Below, in pieces: positions 53,561 to 63,519 of a stretch of DNA of 64,000 nt (position 1 is its first letter; each line of letters begins with the position of its first letter). A model generated the notes under the pieces. It saw only the letters and a list, made by a program, of their open reading frames with translations, ran no database searches and was not told the DNA's origin. This DNA is from Flavobacteriales bacterium UBA6693 (GTDB lineage Bacteria; Bacteroidota; Bacteroidia; Flavobacteriales; Weeksellaceae): NCBI GenBank assembly GCA_002454815.1, contig DKJL01000010.1, forward strand, positions 418,878 to 482,877, given 5' to 3'. Made by a program: the position numbers and the translations under genes.

Positions 53561-54919
53561 ATGAACAGTGCTGTCTCACCCCATCCTCAACCTACCAATA
53601 TGGTAAAGCAAACACTTTCCCGGCACATGCTGGCAGATGGTTTTGACTTTGTAATGGACATTGAAAACTCCCATGGATCTTGGATTAAAGACCGGATATC
53701 GGGCAAGAATTATCTCGATATGTTTTCGATGTTTGGCTCAGCTTCGATCGGCTATAATCATCCTTATCTAGTAGAAAAATCAGATTGGTTGGGCAAAATG
53801 GCCGTAAATAAACCGACGCTTGCGGACGTTTACTCCCAGGAATTTGCAGATTTTATGACCGTTTTCGAACGCGTTGTGATTCCCGAAGAATTGCAGTATT
53901 GCTTTTTTATTGAAGGAGGAACACTTGCTGTGGAAAATGCGATGAAAGCCTGTTTTGACTGGAAGACGCGGAAAAATTTCGAAAAAGGAATCGATGTGGA
54001 AGCTGGAATCTGTATTCACTTTAAGCAGGCCTTCCATGGCAGAAGCGGCTACACATTAAGCCTTACCAACACTGCCGATCCCAGAAAATATGAACTCTTT
54101 CCAAAATTCGACTGGCCGAGAGTCATCAATCCACATTTGAATTTTCCCGTGACGGAAGAAAATCTGGAAGAGACCATCCATAATGAAAAATTGGCTTTGC
54201 TTAATATCGCGGAAGCCATTCTTGGAAATCTGCACCGCGTTGCCTGCGTTATAATTGAACCCATCCAGGCTGAAGGTGGCGATCATCATTTCCGCGACGA
54301 GTTTTTTGTTGGTTTACGCGAATTGTGTGACGAAAATGAAGTGCTTTTAATTTTTGATGAAGTACAGACCGGCATCGGCCTTACCGGAAAAATGTGGGCT
54401 TATGAGCATTTAAGTATCGCGCCCGACATTCTTGCTTTTGGTAAAAAAACGCAGGTTTGCGGGATTTTGGCAAACAAAGAAAAATTTAATGAAGTCCCGA
54501 ACAACGTGTTCCGTGAAAGTTCCAGAATTAATTCGACATTCGGCGGAAATTTTGTCGACATGATGCGCTTCAAACTGATTATGGAAGTTATCGAACAAGA
54601 TCACCTCGTTGAAAATGCCAGGGTGGTCGGCGAGTATTTGCTGGAAGGTTTGCAAAATCTGCAAAACCAGTATCCTTCACTGGTTTCCAATGCACGCGGG
54701 CTGGGACTGATGTGCGCGATCGATTTGCCGACAACTGCTGCGCGGGATTTGATGCGTGAAATGTTGTACGAAGAACATTTGATCATTCTGGGCTGTGGCG
54801 AACGTTCAATAAGATTCAGACCACATTTAAATGTGACCAAAGAAGAAATCCAGATCGCTTTGGATCTCATCGAATTGTGTCTGAAAAAGTACAATGATGT
54901 GGTCGATAACCACGATTAA
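53561..54919 (+). CDS. lat: L-lysine 6-transaminase
   Basis: The 452-residue class III aminotransferase from ATG 53561 moves the epsilon-amino group of lysine to 2-oxoglutarate. It has MFSMFGSASIGYNHPYLVEK, IIEPIQAEGGDHHFRDEFFV, the PLP-Asp region LLIFDEVQTGIGLTGKMWAY and the lysine in ILAFGKKTQVCGILANKEKF (K295/K296), with SSRINSTFGGNFVDMMRFKL as in mycobacterial and actinobacterial LAT. The in-frame start at 53513 adds 16 residues absent from relatives. It follows its pathway partner, the aldehyde dehydrogenase. Confidence 0.93.
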   Translation: MNSAVSPHPQPTNMVKQTLSRHMLADGFDFVMDIENSHGSWIKDRISGKNYLDMFSMFGSASIGYNHPYLVEKSDWLGKMAVNKPTLADVYSQEFADFMTVFERVVIPEELQYCFFIEGGTLAVENAMKACFDWKTRKNFEKGIDVEAGICIHFKQAFHGRSGYTLSLTNTADPRKYELFPKFDWPRVINPHLNFPVTEENLEETIHNEKLALLNIAEAILGNLHRVACVIIEPIQAEGGDHHFRDEFFVGLRELCDENEVLLIFDEVQTGIGLTGKMWAYEHLSIAPDILAFGKKTQVCGILANKEKFNEVPNNVFRESSRINSTFGGNFVDMMRFKLIMEVIEQDHLVENARVVGEYLLEGLQNLQNQYPSLVSNARGLGLMCAIDLPTTAARDLMREMLYEEHLIILGCGERSIRFRPHLNVTKEEIQIALDLIELCLKKYNDVVDNHD

Positions 54920-54949
54920 CGCTAATACTGCTAAGTTTATGCAAATTAA

Positions 54950-54983
54950 TTGTAAATAAAATACATTTATTCAATTATTTTTG
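54950..54983 (+). promoter_or_regulatory. Promoter of the small unknown gene
   Basis: TTG 54950-54952, a 23-base spacer, TATTTTTG 54976-54983; ATG follows at 55011. Confidence 0.5.
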
Positions 54984-55010
54984 TACCTTTAAGATTCGAA
55001 ACCGGAGATT

Positions 55011-55235
55011 ATGGAAGAAAGAGTAATGCGCGCCTTGGTTTTGGAAACTGACAGTCCTGGCCTTGCGAACAAAATAAGTTCTGAATTTGGAAGCCTTGAT
55101 ATCGCGTACGAATTGAAAGAAGAGACCTCTCAGGAATCCAATATAACTTTTATTAAGCTATATGTCAGTTTATTAGATGAGCGACGAGCATTCGAAACCA
55201 TCGATAAATTGTTATTAAAACAAGTAGATTTGTAA
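55011..55235 (+). CDS. Small conserved-looking protein, unknown function
   Basis: The 74-residue protein (MEERVMRALVLETDSPGLAN, then KISSEFGSLDIAYELKEETS) has an alpha/beta pattern with an initial strand, a helix, a middle strand (NITFIKLYVSLLDE) and a final helix (RRAFETIDKLLLKQVDL). The shape is reminiscent of small ferredoxin-like or DUF2007-type domains, but no firm assignment is possible. It has its own promoter and a following terminator, so it is likely an independent gene. Confidence 0.65.
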   Translation: MEERVMRALVLETDSPGLANKISSEFGSLDIAYELKEETSQESNITFIKLYVSLLDERRAFETIDKLLLKQVDL

Positions 55236-55282
55236 TACAACACCATAAACCCCTTCATATTTTTAAATTTTACGTTTTACAG

Positions 55283-55317
55283 AAATCGGAGTTTCATTGC
55301 GGAATTCCGATTTTTCT
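55283..55317 (+). terminator. Terminator after the small unknown gene
   Basis: AATCGGA and TCCGATT form a stem around a 15-base loop, then a T-rich tail. Confidence 0.7.
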
Positions 55318-55361
55318 TTGTCGTAAATTATTACCGGCACAATTTAATTTTCCAAATTGAT

Positions 55362-55369
55362 TATCTTTG
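55362..55369 (+). promoter_or_regulatory. -7 element of the E1 dehydrogenase promoter
   Basis: TATCTTTG, 15 bases before ATG 55385; no clear -33 TTG. It overlaps the TTG start proposed by the longest frame, supporting ATG 55385. Confidence 0.5.
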
Positions 55370-55384
55370 TACAAATTGACCTTT

Positions 55385-57814
55385 ATGGAAAGCACGTACA
55401 TCGAAACACAGCAGATAAGTTTTCACGATTTCAAAAACCAGATACTGGACGATTATCGTCTGGGACGAATTTCCCGGGAAATGTCTTACTTAGGGCGGCG
55501 CGAAGTGCTTACCGGTAAAGCAAAGTTCGGTATTTTCGGAGACGGCAAAGAGTTGCCGCAATTGGCAATGGCGAAAGTATTTCGTGATGGCGACTTCCGT
55601 TCCGGATATTACAGAGATCAAACTTTTGCGCTGGCAATCGATGCTATCACCGTGGAAAGTTTTTTTGCGCAATTATATGCAGATACCAATGTAGAGCGCG
55701 AGCCGGCTTCCGCAGGTCGCCAGATGAACGGCCATTATGCAACGCGCAGCTTAAACCCGGATGGCAGCTGGAAAAATTTAACAAAACAGAAAAATATCTC
55801 TTCTGATATTTCGCCGACGGCGGGACAGATGCCGCGACTCCTCGGTTTGGCGCAGGCTTCGAAAGTGTACAAAACCATAAAATTTCCGGGTTCTGAAAAG
55901 TTTTCAAATGAAGGAAATGAGGTTGCTTTCGGAACCATTGGTGACGCTTCCACCGCAGAAGGTCATTTTTGGGAGACCCTGAATGCCGCCTGTGCCTTGC
56001 AGGTCCCCATGATCGTTGCGATCTGGGATGATGGTTACGGGATTTCCGTGCCGACGCAAAATCAGCGTGCGAAAGCGGATATCGCAGAAATGCTCTCTGG
56101 TTTCCAGCGTAAAGAAGGCGAGCAGCAGGGGTGCGAAATCGTTCAGGTTAAAGCGTGGGATTATCCATCATTGTTGGACGCCTTTGCCCGCGCCGAACAT
56201 TTTGCACGAACTGAAAGCGTACCTGTTGTTGTTCACGTCATAGAAGTAACGCAGCCGCAGGGTCACTCGACTTCCGGTTCGCACGAACGTTATAAAAATG
56301 CAGACCGTTTAAAATGGGAAGGAGAATTCGACGGATTGCTGAAGTTTCGCGAATGGATTTTAGATTATTCTATCGAAATTGAAGGTCAGGAGCAACAACT
56401 GGCCAGCGCAGAAGATTTGGAAAAAATTGAAAACGAGGCAAAAAAGTTCGTAAAGGACGGACAGAAAAAAGCCTGGGACGATTATCAAAAGTCAATCACT
56501 TCGTTAAAAACGGAGGTTGTCCCTTTGATTGAGAGCCTGGCAGCGGAAAATTCATCAGTCAAAAATGAACTGGAAAACTTCGGTAAAGTCGTTTCTGTAG
56601 CTAAGAAAGATTTGTTTCATTTGATGCGTAAAAGCTTATTGCTGACACGCACTGAAAATAATGCTAAACGCGAGCAGCTTCAGCAGAAATATGAAGAACT
56701 GTATAAAGTTGAAAAAGACAATTATTCTTCACACCTTTATTCTCAGTCCGAATGGAAAGCGACGAATGTAGCCGAAATTCCACCCGTTTACTCAGAGAAT
56801 TCTGAAACTGTTGACGGCCGGGTGGTGGTACGAAATAACTTTGATAAAATTTTTAGCAAATATCCCGAAACACTGGTATTTGGCGAGGATGCCGGAAATA
56901 TTGGCGACGTTAACCAGGGACTCGAAGGTCTCCAGGAAAAATACGGAGAACTTCGAGTGGCCGATACCGGAATTCGTGAAGCCACGATTTTGGGCCAGGG
57001 AATTGGCATGGCGATGCGAGGCTTGCGGCCGATCGCAGAAATTCAATATTTGGATTATATTTTATATTGTCTCCAGGGAATCAGCGACGATTTGGCAACG
57101 GTGCAATACCGTACTAAAGGCGGACAAAAAGCACCGGTAATTATCCGTACACGCGGCCACCGACTGGAAGGAATCTGGCATTCCGGATCACCGATGGCGG
57201 GAATTCTTAATCTTTCCAAAGGGATCTTAGTTCTGGTGCCCAGAAATTTGACCAAAGCAGCAGGATTCTATAACACTATGTTGCAGACCGACGAGCCCGC
57301 TTTAATTATCGAATGTCTAAACGGTTACCGTTTAAAGGAAAAGCAGCCTGATAATTTGGGCGAATTTACCGTTCCCGTCGGAAAAATAGAAATTACAAAA
57401 GAAGGAAGCGACGTCACGTTGGTTACGTACGGATCCACCTGGCGCCTGGTAACGGAAGCAGCGAAAGAACTGGAAACAATCGGAATCTCTGCAGAGGTGA
57501 TCGATATTCAGTCTTTGATTCCGTTCGACCTGAGTCACGAGATTGCTGAAAGCGTGAAGAAAACCAACCGGTTGGTGGTGATTGATGAAGATGTAAATGG
57601 AGGCGCGTCAGCTTTTATTCTGCAGCAAATTTTGGAGAAACAAAAAACTTTCAGATATCTGGATTCCGATCCGGTGACGATTTCAGCCGAAAATCACCGC
57701 CCGCCTTACGCAAGCGACGGAGATTATTTCAGTAAGCCAAGCGTTGATGACATCATCGAACGCGTGTACGCAATGTTTACGGAAACAAATCCACAGAAAT
57801 TCCCGAAAATATAA
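55385..57814 (+). CDS. 2-oxoacid dehydrogenase E1, fused alpha and beta subunits
   Basis: The 809-residue thiamine-diphosphate enzyme joins E1-alpha (about 1-350; TPP region GTIGDASTAEGHFWETLNAA, DDGYGISVPTQNQ) and E1-beta (about 470-800; FGEDAGNIGDVNQGLEGLQE, VADTGIREATILGQGIGMAM, RTRGHRLEGIWHSGSPMAG) in one chain, as usual in Bacteroidetes branched-chain or pyruvate-type complexes. It decarboxylates the 2-oxoacid and loads the lipoyl arm of E2. The substrate (branched-chain 2-oxoacids most likely) is inferred. lpdA, the E3 gene, follows; no E2 gene is present here. Confidence 0.9.
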   Translation: MESTYIETQQISFHDFKNQILDDYRLGRISREMSYLGRREVLTGKAKFGIFGDGKELPQLAMAKVFRDGDFRSGYYRDQTFALAIDAITVESFFAQLYADTNVEREPASAGRQMNGHYATRSLNPDGSWKNLTKQKNISSDISPTAGQMPRLLGLAQASKVYKTIKFPGSEKFSNEGNEVAFGTIGDASTAEGHFWETLNAACALQVPMIVAIWDDGYGISVPTQNQRAKADIAEMLSGFQRKEGEQQGCEIVQVKAWDYPSLLDAFARAEHFARTESVPVVVHVIEVTQPQGHSTSGSHERYKNADRLKWEGEFDGLLKFREWILDYSIEIEGQEQQLASAEDLEKIENEAKKFVKDGQKKAWDDYQKSITSLKTEVVPLIESLAAENSSVKNELENFGKVVSVAKKDLFHLMRKSLLLTRTENNAKREQLQQKYEELYKVEKDNYSSHLYSQSEWKATNVAEIPPVYSENSETVDGRVVVRNNFDKIFSKYPETLVFGEDAGNIGDVNQGLEGLQEKYGELRVADTGIREATILGQGIGMAMRGLRPIAEIQYLDYILYCLQGISDDLATVQYRTKGGQKAPVIIRTRGHRLEGIWHSGSPMAGILNLSKGILVLVPRNLTKAAGFYNTMLQTDEPALIIECLNGYRLKEKQPDNLGEFTVPVGKIEITKEGSDVTLVTYGSTWRLVTEAAKELETIGISAEVIDIQSLIPFDLSHEIAESVKKTNRLVVIDEDVNGGASAFILQQILEKQKTFRYLDSDPVTISAENHRPPYASDGDYFSKPSVDDIIERVYAMFTETNPQKFPKI

Positions 57815-57837
57815 TTTAGTCACTAAAGGATTATTAG

Positions 57838-57864
57838 AAAAAGCAGATCTCGGTCTGCTTTTTT
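57838..57864 (+). terminator. Terminator after the E1 gene
   Basis: AAAAAGCAGA, loop TCTCGG, TCTGCTTTTTT. Confidence 0.85.
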
Positions 57865-58012
57865 GTTGTCTTAGTTCAGCTCTTTAAAAAATTAAGAAAA
57901 AATTGCTGCTCATCTATTGTTAAAAGTTCTTAGCGCTGCGAAGGTTTTGTTAAAGCAAACGCATCTGCGACTTCAAATAAAATCCGTAAATTCGCATTAA
58001 ATTATTTAAAAA

Positions 58013-59404
58013 ATGAACTACGATATCATTGTCATCGGTAGTGGTCCCGGTGGATATGTGACAGCCATTCGCGCAGCACAACTGGGTTTTAAAACTGCAA
58101 TTATTGAAAAAGAAAGTCTGGGCGGAATTTGCCTGAACTGGGGATGTATTCCCACCAAAGCTTTATTAAAATCTGCCCACGTTTTTAAATATTTACAGAA
58201 AGCGGAAGATTACGGCTTAAATAAAGTCGAAAATCCAGGTTTTGATTTTTCTAAAGTCATTCAGAGAAGTAGAGGCGTGGCTCAGAAAATGAGTGGCGGT
58301 ATTGCTTTCTTAATGAAGAAAAACAAAATCGACGTCATTATGGGAACGGCCAAAATCCAAAAAGGTAAAAAAGTTTCTGTAACGGATAAAGATGGAAAAG
58401 CAACCGAATATTCTGCAGAGCATATCGTCATTGCGACCGGAGCGCGCTCCAGAGAATTGCCTAATCTTCCACAGGACGGCAAAAAAGTCATTGGATACCG
58501 ACAGGCACTTAATCTTCCTGAGCAGCCAAAATCAATGATTGTGGTCGGTTCCGGCGCGATCGGTATTGAGTTCGCTGACTTCTATAACACGATGGGAACT
58601 AAAGTAACCGTCGTCGAATTTATGCCAAACATTCTGCCGGTGGAAGATGAAGATACGTCGAAGCACGTAGAAAAATCGCTGAAAAAATCCGGTATTGAGA
58701 TCATGACTAACGCTTCTGTAGAGTCGGTGGATACTTCCGGCGATGGCGTGAAAGCGACCGTGAAAACAGAAAAAGGAAACATCACCTTAGAAGCCGACAT
58801 TCTGCTGTCTGCTGTTGGAATCGCTTCCAATGTCGAAGGAATGGGCTTCGAAGAAGTAGGCATCCAGACCGAAAAAGGAAAAGTTTTGGTGAACGAATGG
58901 TATGAAACTTCTGTTCCGGGATACTATGCGATCGGTGATATTTTGGCTACCCAAGCCTTGGCGCACGTTGCTTCCGCGGAAGGAATCACTTGTGTGGAAA
59001 AAATCAAAGGATTGCACGTAGAAAAAATTGATTACGGTAATGTTCCGGGTTGTACCTATTGCCATCCTGAAGTGGCTTCTGTTGGTCTAACGGAAAAACA
59101 AGCGAAGGAGCAGGGTTACGAATTAAAAGTAGGGAAATTTCCTTTCTCCGCCTCCGGAAAAGCTACCGCAAATGGCGATACCGATGGATTCATCAAAGTG
59201 ATTTTCGATGCAAAATACGGCGAATGGCTGGGCTGTCACATGGTCGGCGATGGCGTTACCGATATGATTGCAGAAGCAGTGGTTGCGCGTAAACTGGAAA
59301 CAACCGGCCACGAAGTGTTGAAATCAATTCACCCGCACCCGACCATTTCGGAAGCCGTGATGGAAGCAGTTGCCGCCGCGTATGGCGAAGTGATTCACAT
59401 CTAA
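58013..59404 (+). CDS. lpdA: Dihydrolipoyl dehydrogenase (E3)
   Basis: E3 reoxidises dihydrolipoyl groups of 2-oxoacid dehydrogenase complexes and the glycine cleavage system, making NADH. The 463-residue flavoprotein has the FAD motif DIIVIGSGPGGYVTAIRAAQ, the redox disulphide GGICLNWGCIPTKALLKSA (C40, C45), the NAD motif VVGSGAIGIEFADFYNTMGT and the active-site His-Glu in IHPHPTISEAVMEA. It lies after the E1 gene but has its own upstream region, so the two may be separate units, since a terminator lies between them. Confidence 0.96.
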   Translation: MNYDIIVIGSGPGGYVTAIRAAQLGFKTAIIEKESLGGICLNWGCIPTKALLKSAHVFKYLQKAEDYGLNKVENPGFDFSKVIQRSRGVAQKMSGGIAFLMKKNKIDVIMGTAKIQKGKKVSVTDKDGKATEYSAEHIVIATGARSRELPNLPQDGKKVIGYRQALNLPEQPKSMIVVGSGAIGIEFADFYNTMGTKVTVVEFMPNILPVEDEDTSKHVEKSLKKSGIEIMTNASVESVDTSGDGVKATVKTEKGNITLEADILLSAVGIASNVEGMGFEEVGIQTEKGKVLVNEWYETSVPGYYAIGDILATQALAHVASAEGITCVEKIKGLHVEKIDYGNVPGCTYCHPEVASVGLTEKQAKEQGYELKVGKFPFSASGKATANGDTDGFIKVIFDAKYGEWLGCHMVGDGVTDMIAEAVVARKLETTGHEVLKSIHPHPTISEAVMEAVAAAYGEVIHI

Positions 59405-59425
59405 ATTCAGCAAAATATTTCAACG

Positions 59426-59456
59426 AAAACTCCGGTGCTCACTGGAGTTTTTTTTT
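59426..59456 (+). terminator. Terminator after lpdA
   Basis: AAAACTCC, loop GGTGCTCACT, GGAGTTTT and more T. Confidence 0.8.
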
Positions 59457-59464
59457 GATCTGTC

Positions 59465-59585
59465 TTTTTGATTTGGGCAGCTTTTTCCGTCTTCCGTTCC
59501 CGCTTTTTTGCTCCGCTGCGCTCCACAAAAAGAGCTCCACTCAAGCCGGGCTGCAGCGGGTGCACTTTTTTCCATTTAGCAACTG
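59465..59585. repeat. GC-rich intergenic repeat before the S9 peptidase gene
   Basis: In the 290-base gap, GCTTTTTTGCTCCGCTGCGC with CACAAAAAGAGC, then CCGGGCTGCAGCGGGTGCAC form partial palindromes of a kind common between Chryseobacterium genes. A reading frame crosses it from 59455, but the true start with a signal peptide is at 59695. Confidence 0.45.
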
Positions 59586-59694
59586 CTTATACAATGTCAG
59601 CGTTGCCGGAGACTGGAAACTGCGCAGCGCCCGTCAAGTAAAATCTTTCCGTATACTTACGGAAAAACCCTATCTTAACCTCAAATTATTACCA

Positions 59695-61638
59695 ATGAAA
59701 ATAAAGTATTTTTTGCCTGTTGTTTTGTTTGCCGGTGTCGCCGCATTCGGGCAGACCAAAGGTGAATTTGTTGTTCCCAACGAAAATTTAATCACCCAAA
59801 ACATTCCCGCCATCCCGAAAAGTCTTAGCGAAAAGATTAAAAAATACACAGAAAGCCGTAGCGCGAGTTTCACTGCAATTCATCCAAGCGGGAAGGAGAT
59901 GATTATGGTCACGCGGTTCGCCTCCACCAACCAATTGCACCAGCTTACTCAGCCACTGGGGAACAGAAAACAGCTCACCTTTTTCGACGAGCCGGTAAAC
60001 AACGCTTATTATGAGCCGACAAAAGGAGAGTATCTCGTTTATTCCAAAGACATTGGCGGCAACGAATTTGGCCAGCTTTTTAAACTCGATTTAAAAACCA
60101 TGGAATCCTCCCTGTTGACCGATGGCGGCAGATCGCAGAACGGCGGCGTCAAGTGGAAAAAAGACGGTTCCGGTTTCTACTTTACTTCGACCAAGCGCAA
60201 TGGAGGTGACAGGGATATTTATTTCATGGATCCTTCGAAACCAGGCCAGGCTGAACTGATTTTACAGGTGAAAGGTGGCGGCTGGGGAATCGATGCACTT
60301 TCTAAAGACGGTAAAAAATTATTGTTGGGGGAGTATATTTCAGCCAATGAGTCGCACTTATATCTTTACGATCTCGAAAACAAAAAGCTGGAGCCTGTTA
60401 CCAATCGCAACGAAAAACAAATCGTGCAGAGCAACGCAAAATTTGGTAAAAATCCTGATGAAATTTGGTATATCACTGACCGTGATAATGAATTTAAAAG
60501 GTTGGCGCTTTTAAATTTAAAAACAAAAAAAATACAGTATTTCACGAGCGAAATTCCGTGGGAAGTTTCAGGTTATTCTCTGTCCAAAGACAAATCCAGA
60601 ATTGCTTTTGTAACCAATGAAGCCGGCCTGAATAAGCTGTACTTGATGGACACAGCCGATAAAAAATATAGCGAAGTAAAAGGTCTTCCAATCGGACTTA
60701 TTAATAAAACATCTTTCACAAAAGATGGAAAATCACTCTTTTTCACGCAGTCTACTTTCGATTCGACTTCGGACATTTACCGGCTGGATCTGGCCACGAG
60801 TGCAATAGAACAGTGGACCGACAGCGAACAAGGCGAAATGCCAAAAGCGGAGATGTCGCAGCCTAAATTGATCGAATGGACGAGTTTTGACAAAATGAAG
60901 ATTTCCGGCTTTTATTATCCGGCTTCAAAAAAGTTTACGGGAAAACGGCCGGTTATGATCAGCATCCATGGCGGCCCGGAAGGACAGTCAATGGCGTCGT
61001 CTCTGGGCTCCAATAATTACTACACGAACGAGATGGGCGTCGCGGTGATATATCCGAATGTAAGGGGTTCTGCCGGTTTTGGTAAATCGTACATTGCCAG
61101 CGACAACGGTTTTCTGCGCATGAATTCGGTGAAAGATATCGGCGCCTTGCTCGACTGGATTGCAAAACAACCGGAACTGGACAAAGACCGAATCATGATT
61201 ATGGGCGGCAGTTACGGCGGCTTTATGACTCTTGCTACGGCCTATGAATATGCAGACCGCATCCGGTGCTCCGTTGACGTTGTGGGTATTTCTGATTTTA
61301 ATACATTTCTGAAAAATACCGAAGATTACCGCCGGGATCTGCGCCGCGCGGAATATGGCGACGAACGCGATCCTAAGATGAGTGCTTTTTTTACAAAAAT
61401 TGCTCCGCTCAACAATACCGATAAAATTAAAAAACCAATGTTCATTATTCAGGGGACTAATGATCCGCGCGTGCCGGTCTCCGAAGCGGTGCAGATGAGA
61501 GATAAACTGAAAGCGCAAGGCAACACCGTCTGGTATCTTGAAGCAAAAAATGAAGGACATGGCTTTAGGAAAAAAGAAAATGTTGACTATCAGCGACTGG
61601 CTGTTATCACATTTATGAAGGAATTTTTATTGAACTAA
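59695..61638 (+). CDS. S9 family serine peptidase (dipeptidyl/acylaminoacyl type), secreted
   Basis: The 647-residue exported peptidase from ATG 59695 has a signal peptide (MKIKYFLPVVLFAGVAAFGQ), a WD40/TolB-like beta-propeller (about 40-380, e.g. GGVKWKKDGSGFYFTSTKRN) and a C-terminal alpha/beta hydrolase domain. The catalytic triad is S506 (MIMGGSYGGFMTLATAYEY), D590 (IIQGTNDPRVPVSEAVQM) and H622 (EAKNEGHGFRKKENV). Such enzymes trim peptides in the periplasm. It ends at a strong terminator. Confidence 0.94.
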   Translation: MKIKYFLPVVLFAGVAAFGQTKGEFVVPNENLITQNIPAIPKSLSEKIKKYTESRSASFTAIHPSGKEMIMVTRFASTNQLHQLTQPLGNRKQLTFFDEPVNNAYYEPTKGEYLVYSKDIGGNEFGQLFKLDLKTMESSLLTDGGRSQNGGVKWKKDGSGFYFTSTKRNGGDRDIYFMDPSKPGQAELILQVKGGGWGIDALSKDGKKLLLGEYISANESHLYLYDLENKKLEPVTNRNEKQIVQSNAKFGKNPDEIWYITDRDNEFKRLALLNLKTKKIQYFTSEIPWEVSGYSLSKDKSRIAFVTNEAGLNKLYLMDTADKKYSEVKGLPIGLINKTSFTKDGKSLFFTQSTFDSTSDIYRLDLATSAIEQWTDSEQGEMPKAEMSQPKLIEWTSFDKMKISGFYYPASKKFTGKRPVMISIHGGPEGQSMASSLGSNNYYTNEMGVAVIYPNVRGSAGFGKSYIASDNGFLRMNSVKDIGALLDWIAKQPELDKDRIMIMGGSYGGFMTLATAYEYADRIRCSVDVVGISDFNTFLKNTEDYRRDLRRAEYGDERDPKMSAFFTKIAPLNNTDKIKKPMFIIQGTNDPRVPVSEAVQMRDKLKAQGNTVWYLEAKNEGHGFRKKENVDYQRLAVITFMKEFLLN

Positions 61639-61656
61639 AAACCACCGCAGGTAACG

Positions 61657-61688
61657 AAAAAACCACAGGATTGCCTGTGGTTTTTTTG
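61657..61688 (+). terminator. Terminator after the S9 peptidase gene
   Basis: AAAACCACAGG, loop ATTG, CCTGTGGTTTT plus T run. Confidence 0.88.
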
Positions 61689-61754
61689 TAAAACGTTCAT
61701 TCAATTTAAAGTAAATAAAACTGCAGTTCAATGATTAGTTTACATTTAACTTGA

Positions 61755-62108
61755 TCAATATAAATACGGAAGATAGATGAGCGCGCCAACAATAACTGCG
61801 CTTATTGACATCAGAAGAACAGCGCCTGCCGAGACATCCTTAAGGATTTTAATACGCGGATCGATAGCGGGCTGTACAACATCGCAGACTTTTTCTATAG
61901 ACGTGTTAACTATTTCTAAACTTAAAACAGTTGCACAGACCATAATGATCACTGCTGCTTCAAGAGCGCTTAGTTTTAAATAAAATATCAGGAAAATATT
62001 GATCAGAAAGGCTCCTAATTCGATTTGGAAATTTCTTTCGTTGGATAACATCTCTTTTAGTCCGTGGAAGGCATGAAGGAAACTTTGGTAAAGTTGCGGC
62101 TTTTTCAT
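61755..62108 (-). CDS. dgkA: Diacylglycerol kinase (undecaprenol kinase-like)
   Basis: The 117-residue membrane kinase has the three-helix DgkA fold: SNERNFQIELGAFLINIFLI, VIIMVCATVLSLEIVNTSIE with the catalytic Glu-x-x-Asn, KVCDVV, and IKILKDVSAGAVLLMSISAV. It phosphorylates diacylglycerol or undecaprenol at the membrane. The gene overlaps the upstream M28 peptidase gene by 4 bases and is co-transcribed with it. Confidence 0.92.
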   Translation of the reverse strand: MKKPQLYQSFLHAFHGLKEMLSNERNFQIELGAFLINIFLIFYLKLSALEAAVIIMVCATVLSLEIVNTSIEKVCDVVQPAIDPRIKILKDVSAGAVLLMSISAVIVGALIYLPYLY

Positions 62109-63472
62109 TTCCAGTTTTTATCCACCAGATAAAGCAATTGCGCCATTGTTGTAGCACCCAGCAGCAATTCACGGCGGTTCACTTTATCGAAAGTATCTTC
62201 TGCTGAATGGTGAATGTCGAAATACCTTTGGGAATCGACCACGAGCCCGGCAAGCGGAACACCCAATGCTTCCATCGGTTCGATATCGGTGCCCGCATAT
62301 TTCAGGTCGAAATCATGAATCCCGTAAGGTTCGAAAAGTTTTCTCCAGGAACGGATTTCTTCACGTTTCGAATCGTCCATGACCATTGAGATCCCGCGCG
62401 GTGTAAAACCGCCACCGTCGCTTTCTATCGCAATGATATGGCGCTCGTTTTTTTTGCTGATGTTTTCTGCATATTGATTTCCGCCACGCACGCCGTTTTC
62501 TTCGTTAGCAAAACAGACGACGCGCAGCGTGTGATTGTTTTTGAGGCCAAGCTTTTTAAACGCACGAAGCACTTCAATACTCTGAACAATACCGGCGCCG
62601 TCGTCCTGGGCACCTTCGCCGACATCCCAGGAATCAAGATGACCGGAAACAACCATAACATCTGCATTCGTATGGCCTGTAATCTCACCTATCACCGAAT
62701 AGGAAAGTTTTTCTCCTGCCATACGACAGTTGGAATTCAGTTTAGCAAATACTTTTTGATTCTTAAGGTTTTTGTGCAGTTCATCAGCTCCGGCTGGGCC
62801 GATCGCTACGGCAGGTATTTTGGCAGTATCGTCTGCGTCATAACGCATCATTCCCGTGTGTGGAACATCGTCCACCGCGGAGGAAAGAGAGCGCACGATA
62901 ACGGCTTTCGCGCCTTTTTTACCGGCCCACGATGCAGCGCTGCGACGATACATGCCGGCATCGCCATATGCCTGACCGGTATTGATGAATCGCTGGTCGA
63001 AGACGTAATCAAAGAATATAATTTTTCCGGTCACAAATTCGCGGGGTAAAGCATCAAATTCATTTTTGTTGGAAACAACGATAATTTCCGCTTCCACATC
63101 TTTTCCGTTCGTTCCCTGGGAGTTTCCAAGTGAAAGCATATTTACAGGCTTCCATTTTCCGTCCGCTGTTTTTATTTTCAAACTTTCCGTGCCGCGAACC
63201 CAAACCGGTACCATGACTTCTTCTTTCCAGACTTTATCTGCACCTGCTTCTTTGAGTTTTAGCAAAGCCCAGTCTACTGCTTTCTCGTAAGCCTGCGAAC
63301 CGCTGAGGCGCGCCCCAATGTTTTTTGTAAGGTCGTACAGATTATTGTACGCCGTACCGTTGACCAATATCTCGTCTGAGATTTGTTTCATCTGTACAGA
63401 ATCGGCATTGTGCTGGGAAAATAAAATTCCGCCCAGGAAGAGCGGAAGTATTTTAATCATTCTAAAGTTCAT
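62105..63472 (-). CDS. M28 family metallopeptidase, secreted
   Basis: The 455-residue protein has a signal peptide (IKILPLFLGGILFSQ), a PA-like insert (about 130-240; RSAASWAGKKGAKAVIVRSL) and the M28 zinc-peptidase core: VVSGHLDSWDVGEGAQDDGA (zinc His and bridging Asp), CFANEENGVRGGNQYAE (catalytic Glu and zinc Glu) and a C-terminal DSQRYFDIHHSAEDTFDKVN (zinc His). It resembles carboxypeptidase Q/aminopeptidase types that release single residues. The start is M1 or M5. It overlaps dgkA by 4 bases. Confidence 0.93.
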   Translation of the reverse strand: MNFRMIKILPLFLGGILFSQHNADSVQMKQISDEILVNGTAYNNLYDLTKNIGARLSGSQAYEKAVDWALLKLKEAGADKVWKEEVMVPVWVRGTESLKIKTADGKWKPVNMLSLGNSQGTNGKDVEAEIIVVSNKNEFDALPREFVTGKIIFFDYVFDQRFINTGQAYGDAGMYRRSAASWAGKKGAKAVIVRSLSSAVDDVPHTGMMRYDADDTAKIPAVAIGPAGADELHKNLKNQKVFAKLNSNCRMAGEKLSYSVIGEITGHTNADVMVVSGHLDSWDVGEGAQDDGAGIVQSIEVLRAFKKLGLKNNHTLRVVCFANEENGVRGGNQYAENISKKNERHIIAIESDGGGFTPRGISMVMDDSKREEIRSWRKLFEPYGIHDFDLKYAGTDIEPMEALGVPLAGLVVDSQRYFDIHHSAEDTFDKVNRRELLLGATTMAQLLYLVDKNWK

Positions 63473-63519
63473 ATTTAATTTTTTTTACCATTTCAAATGT
63501 AAAGAAAAATTAAGAATAA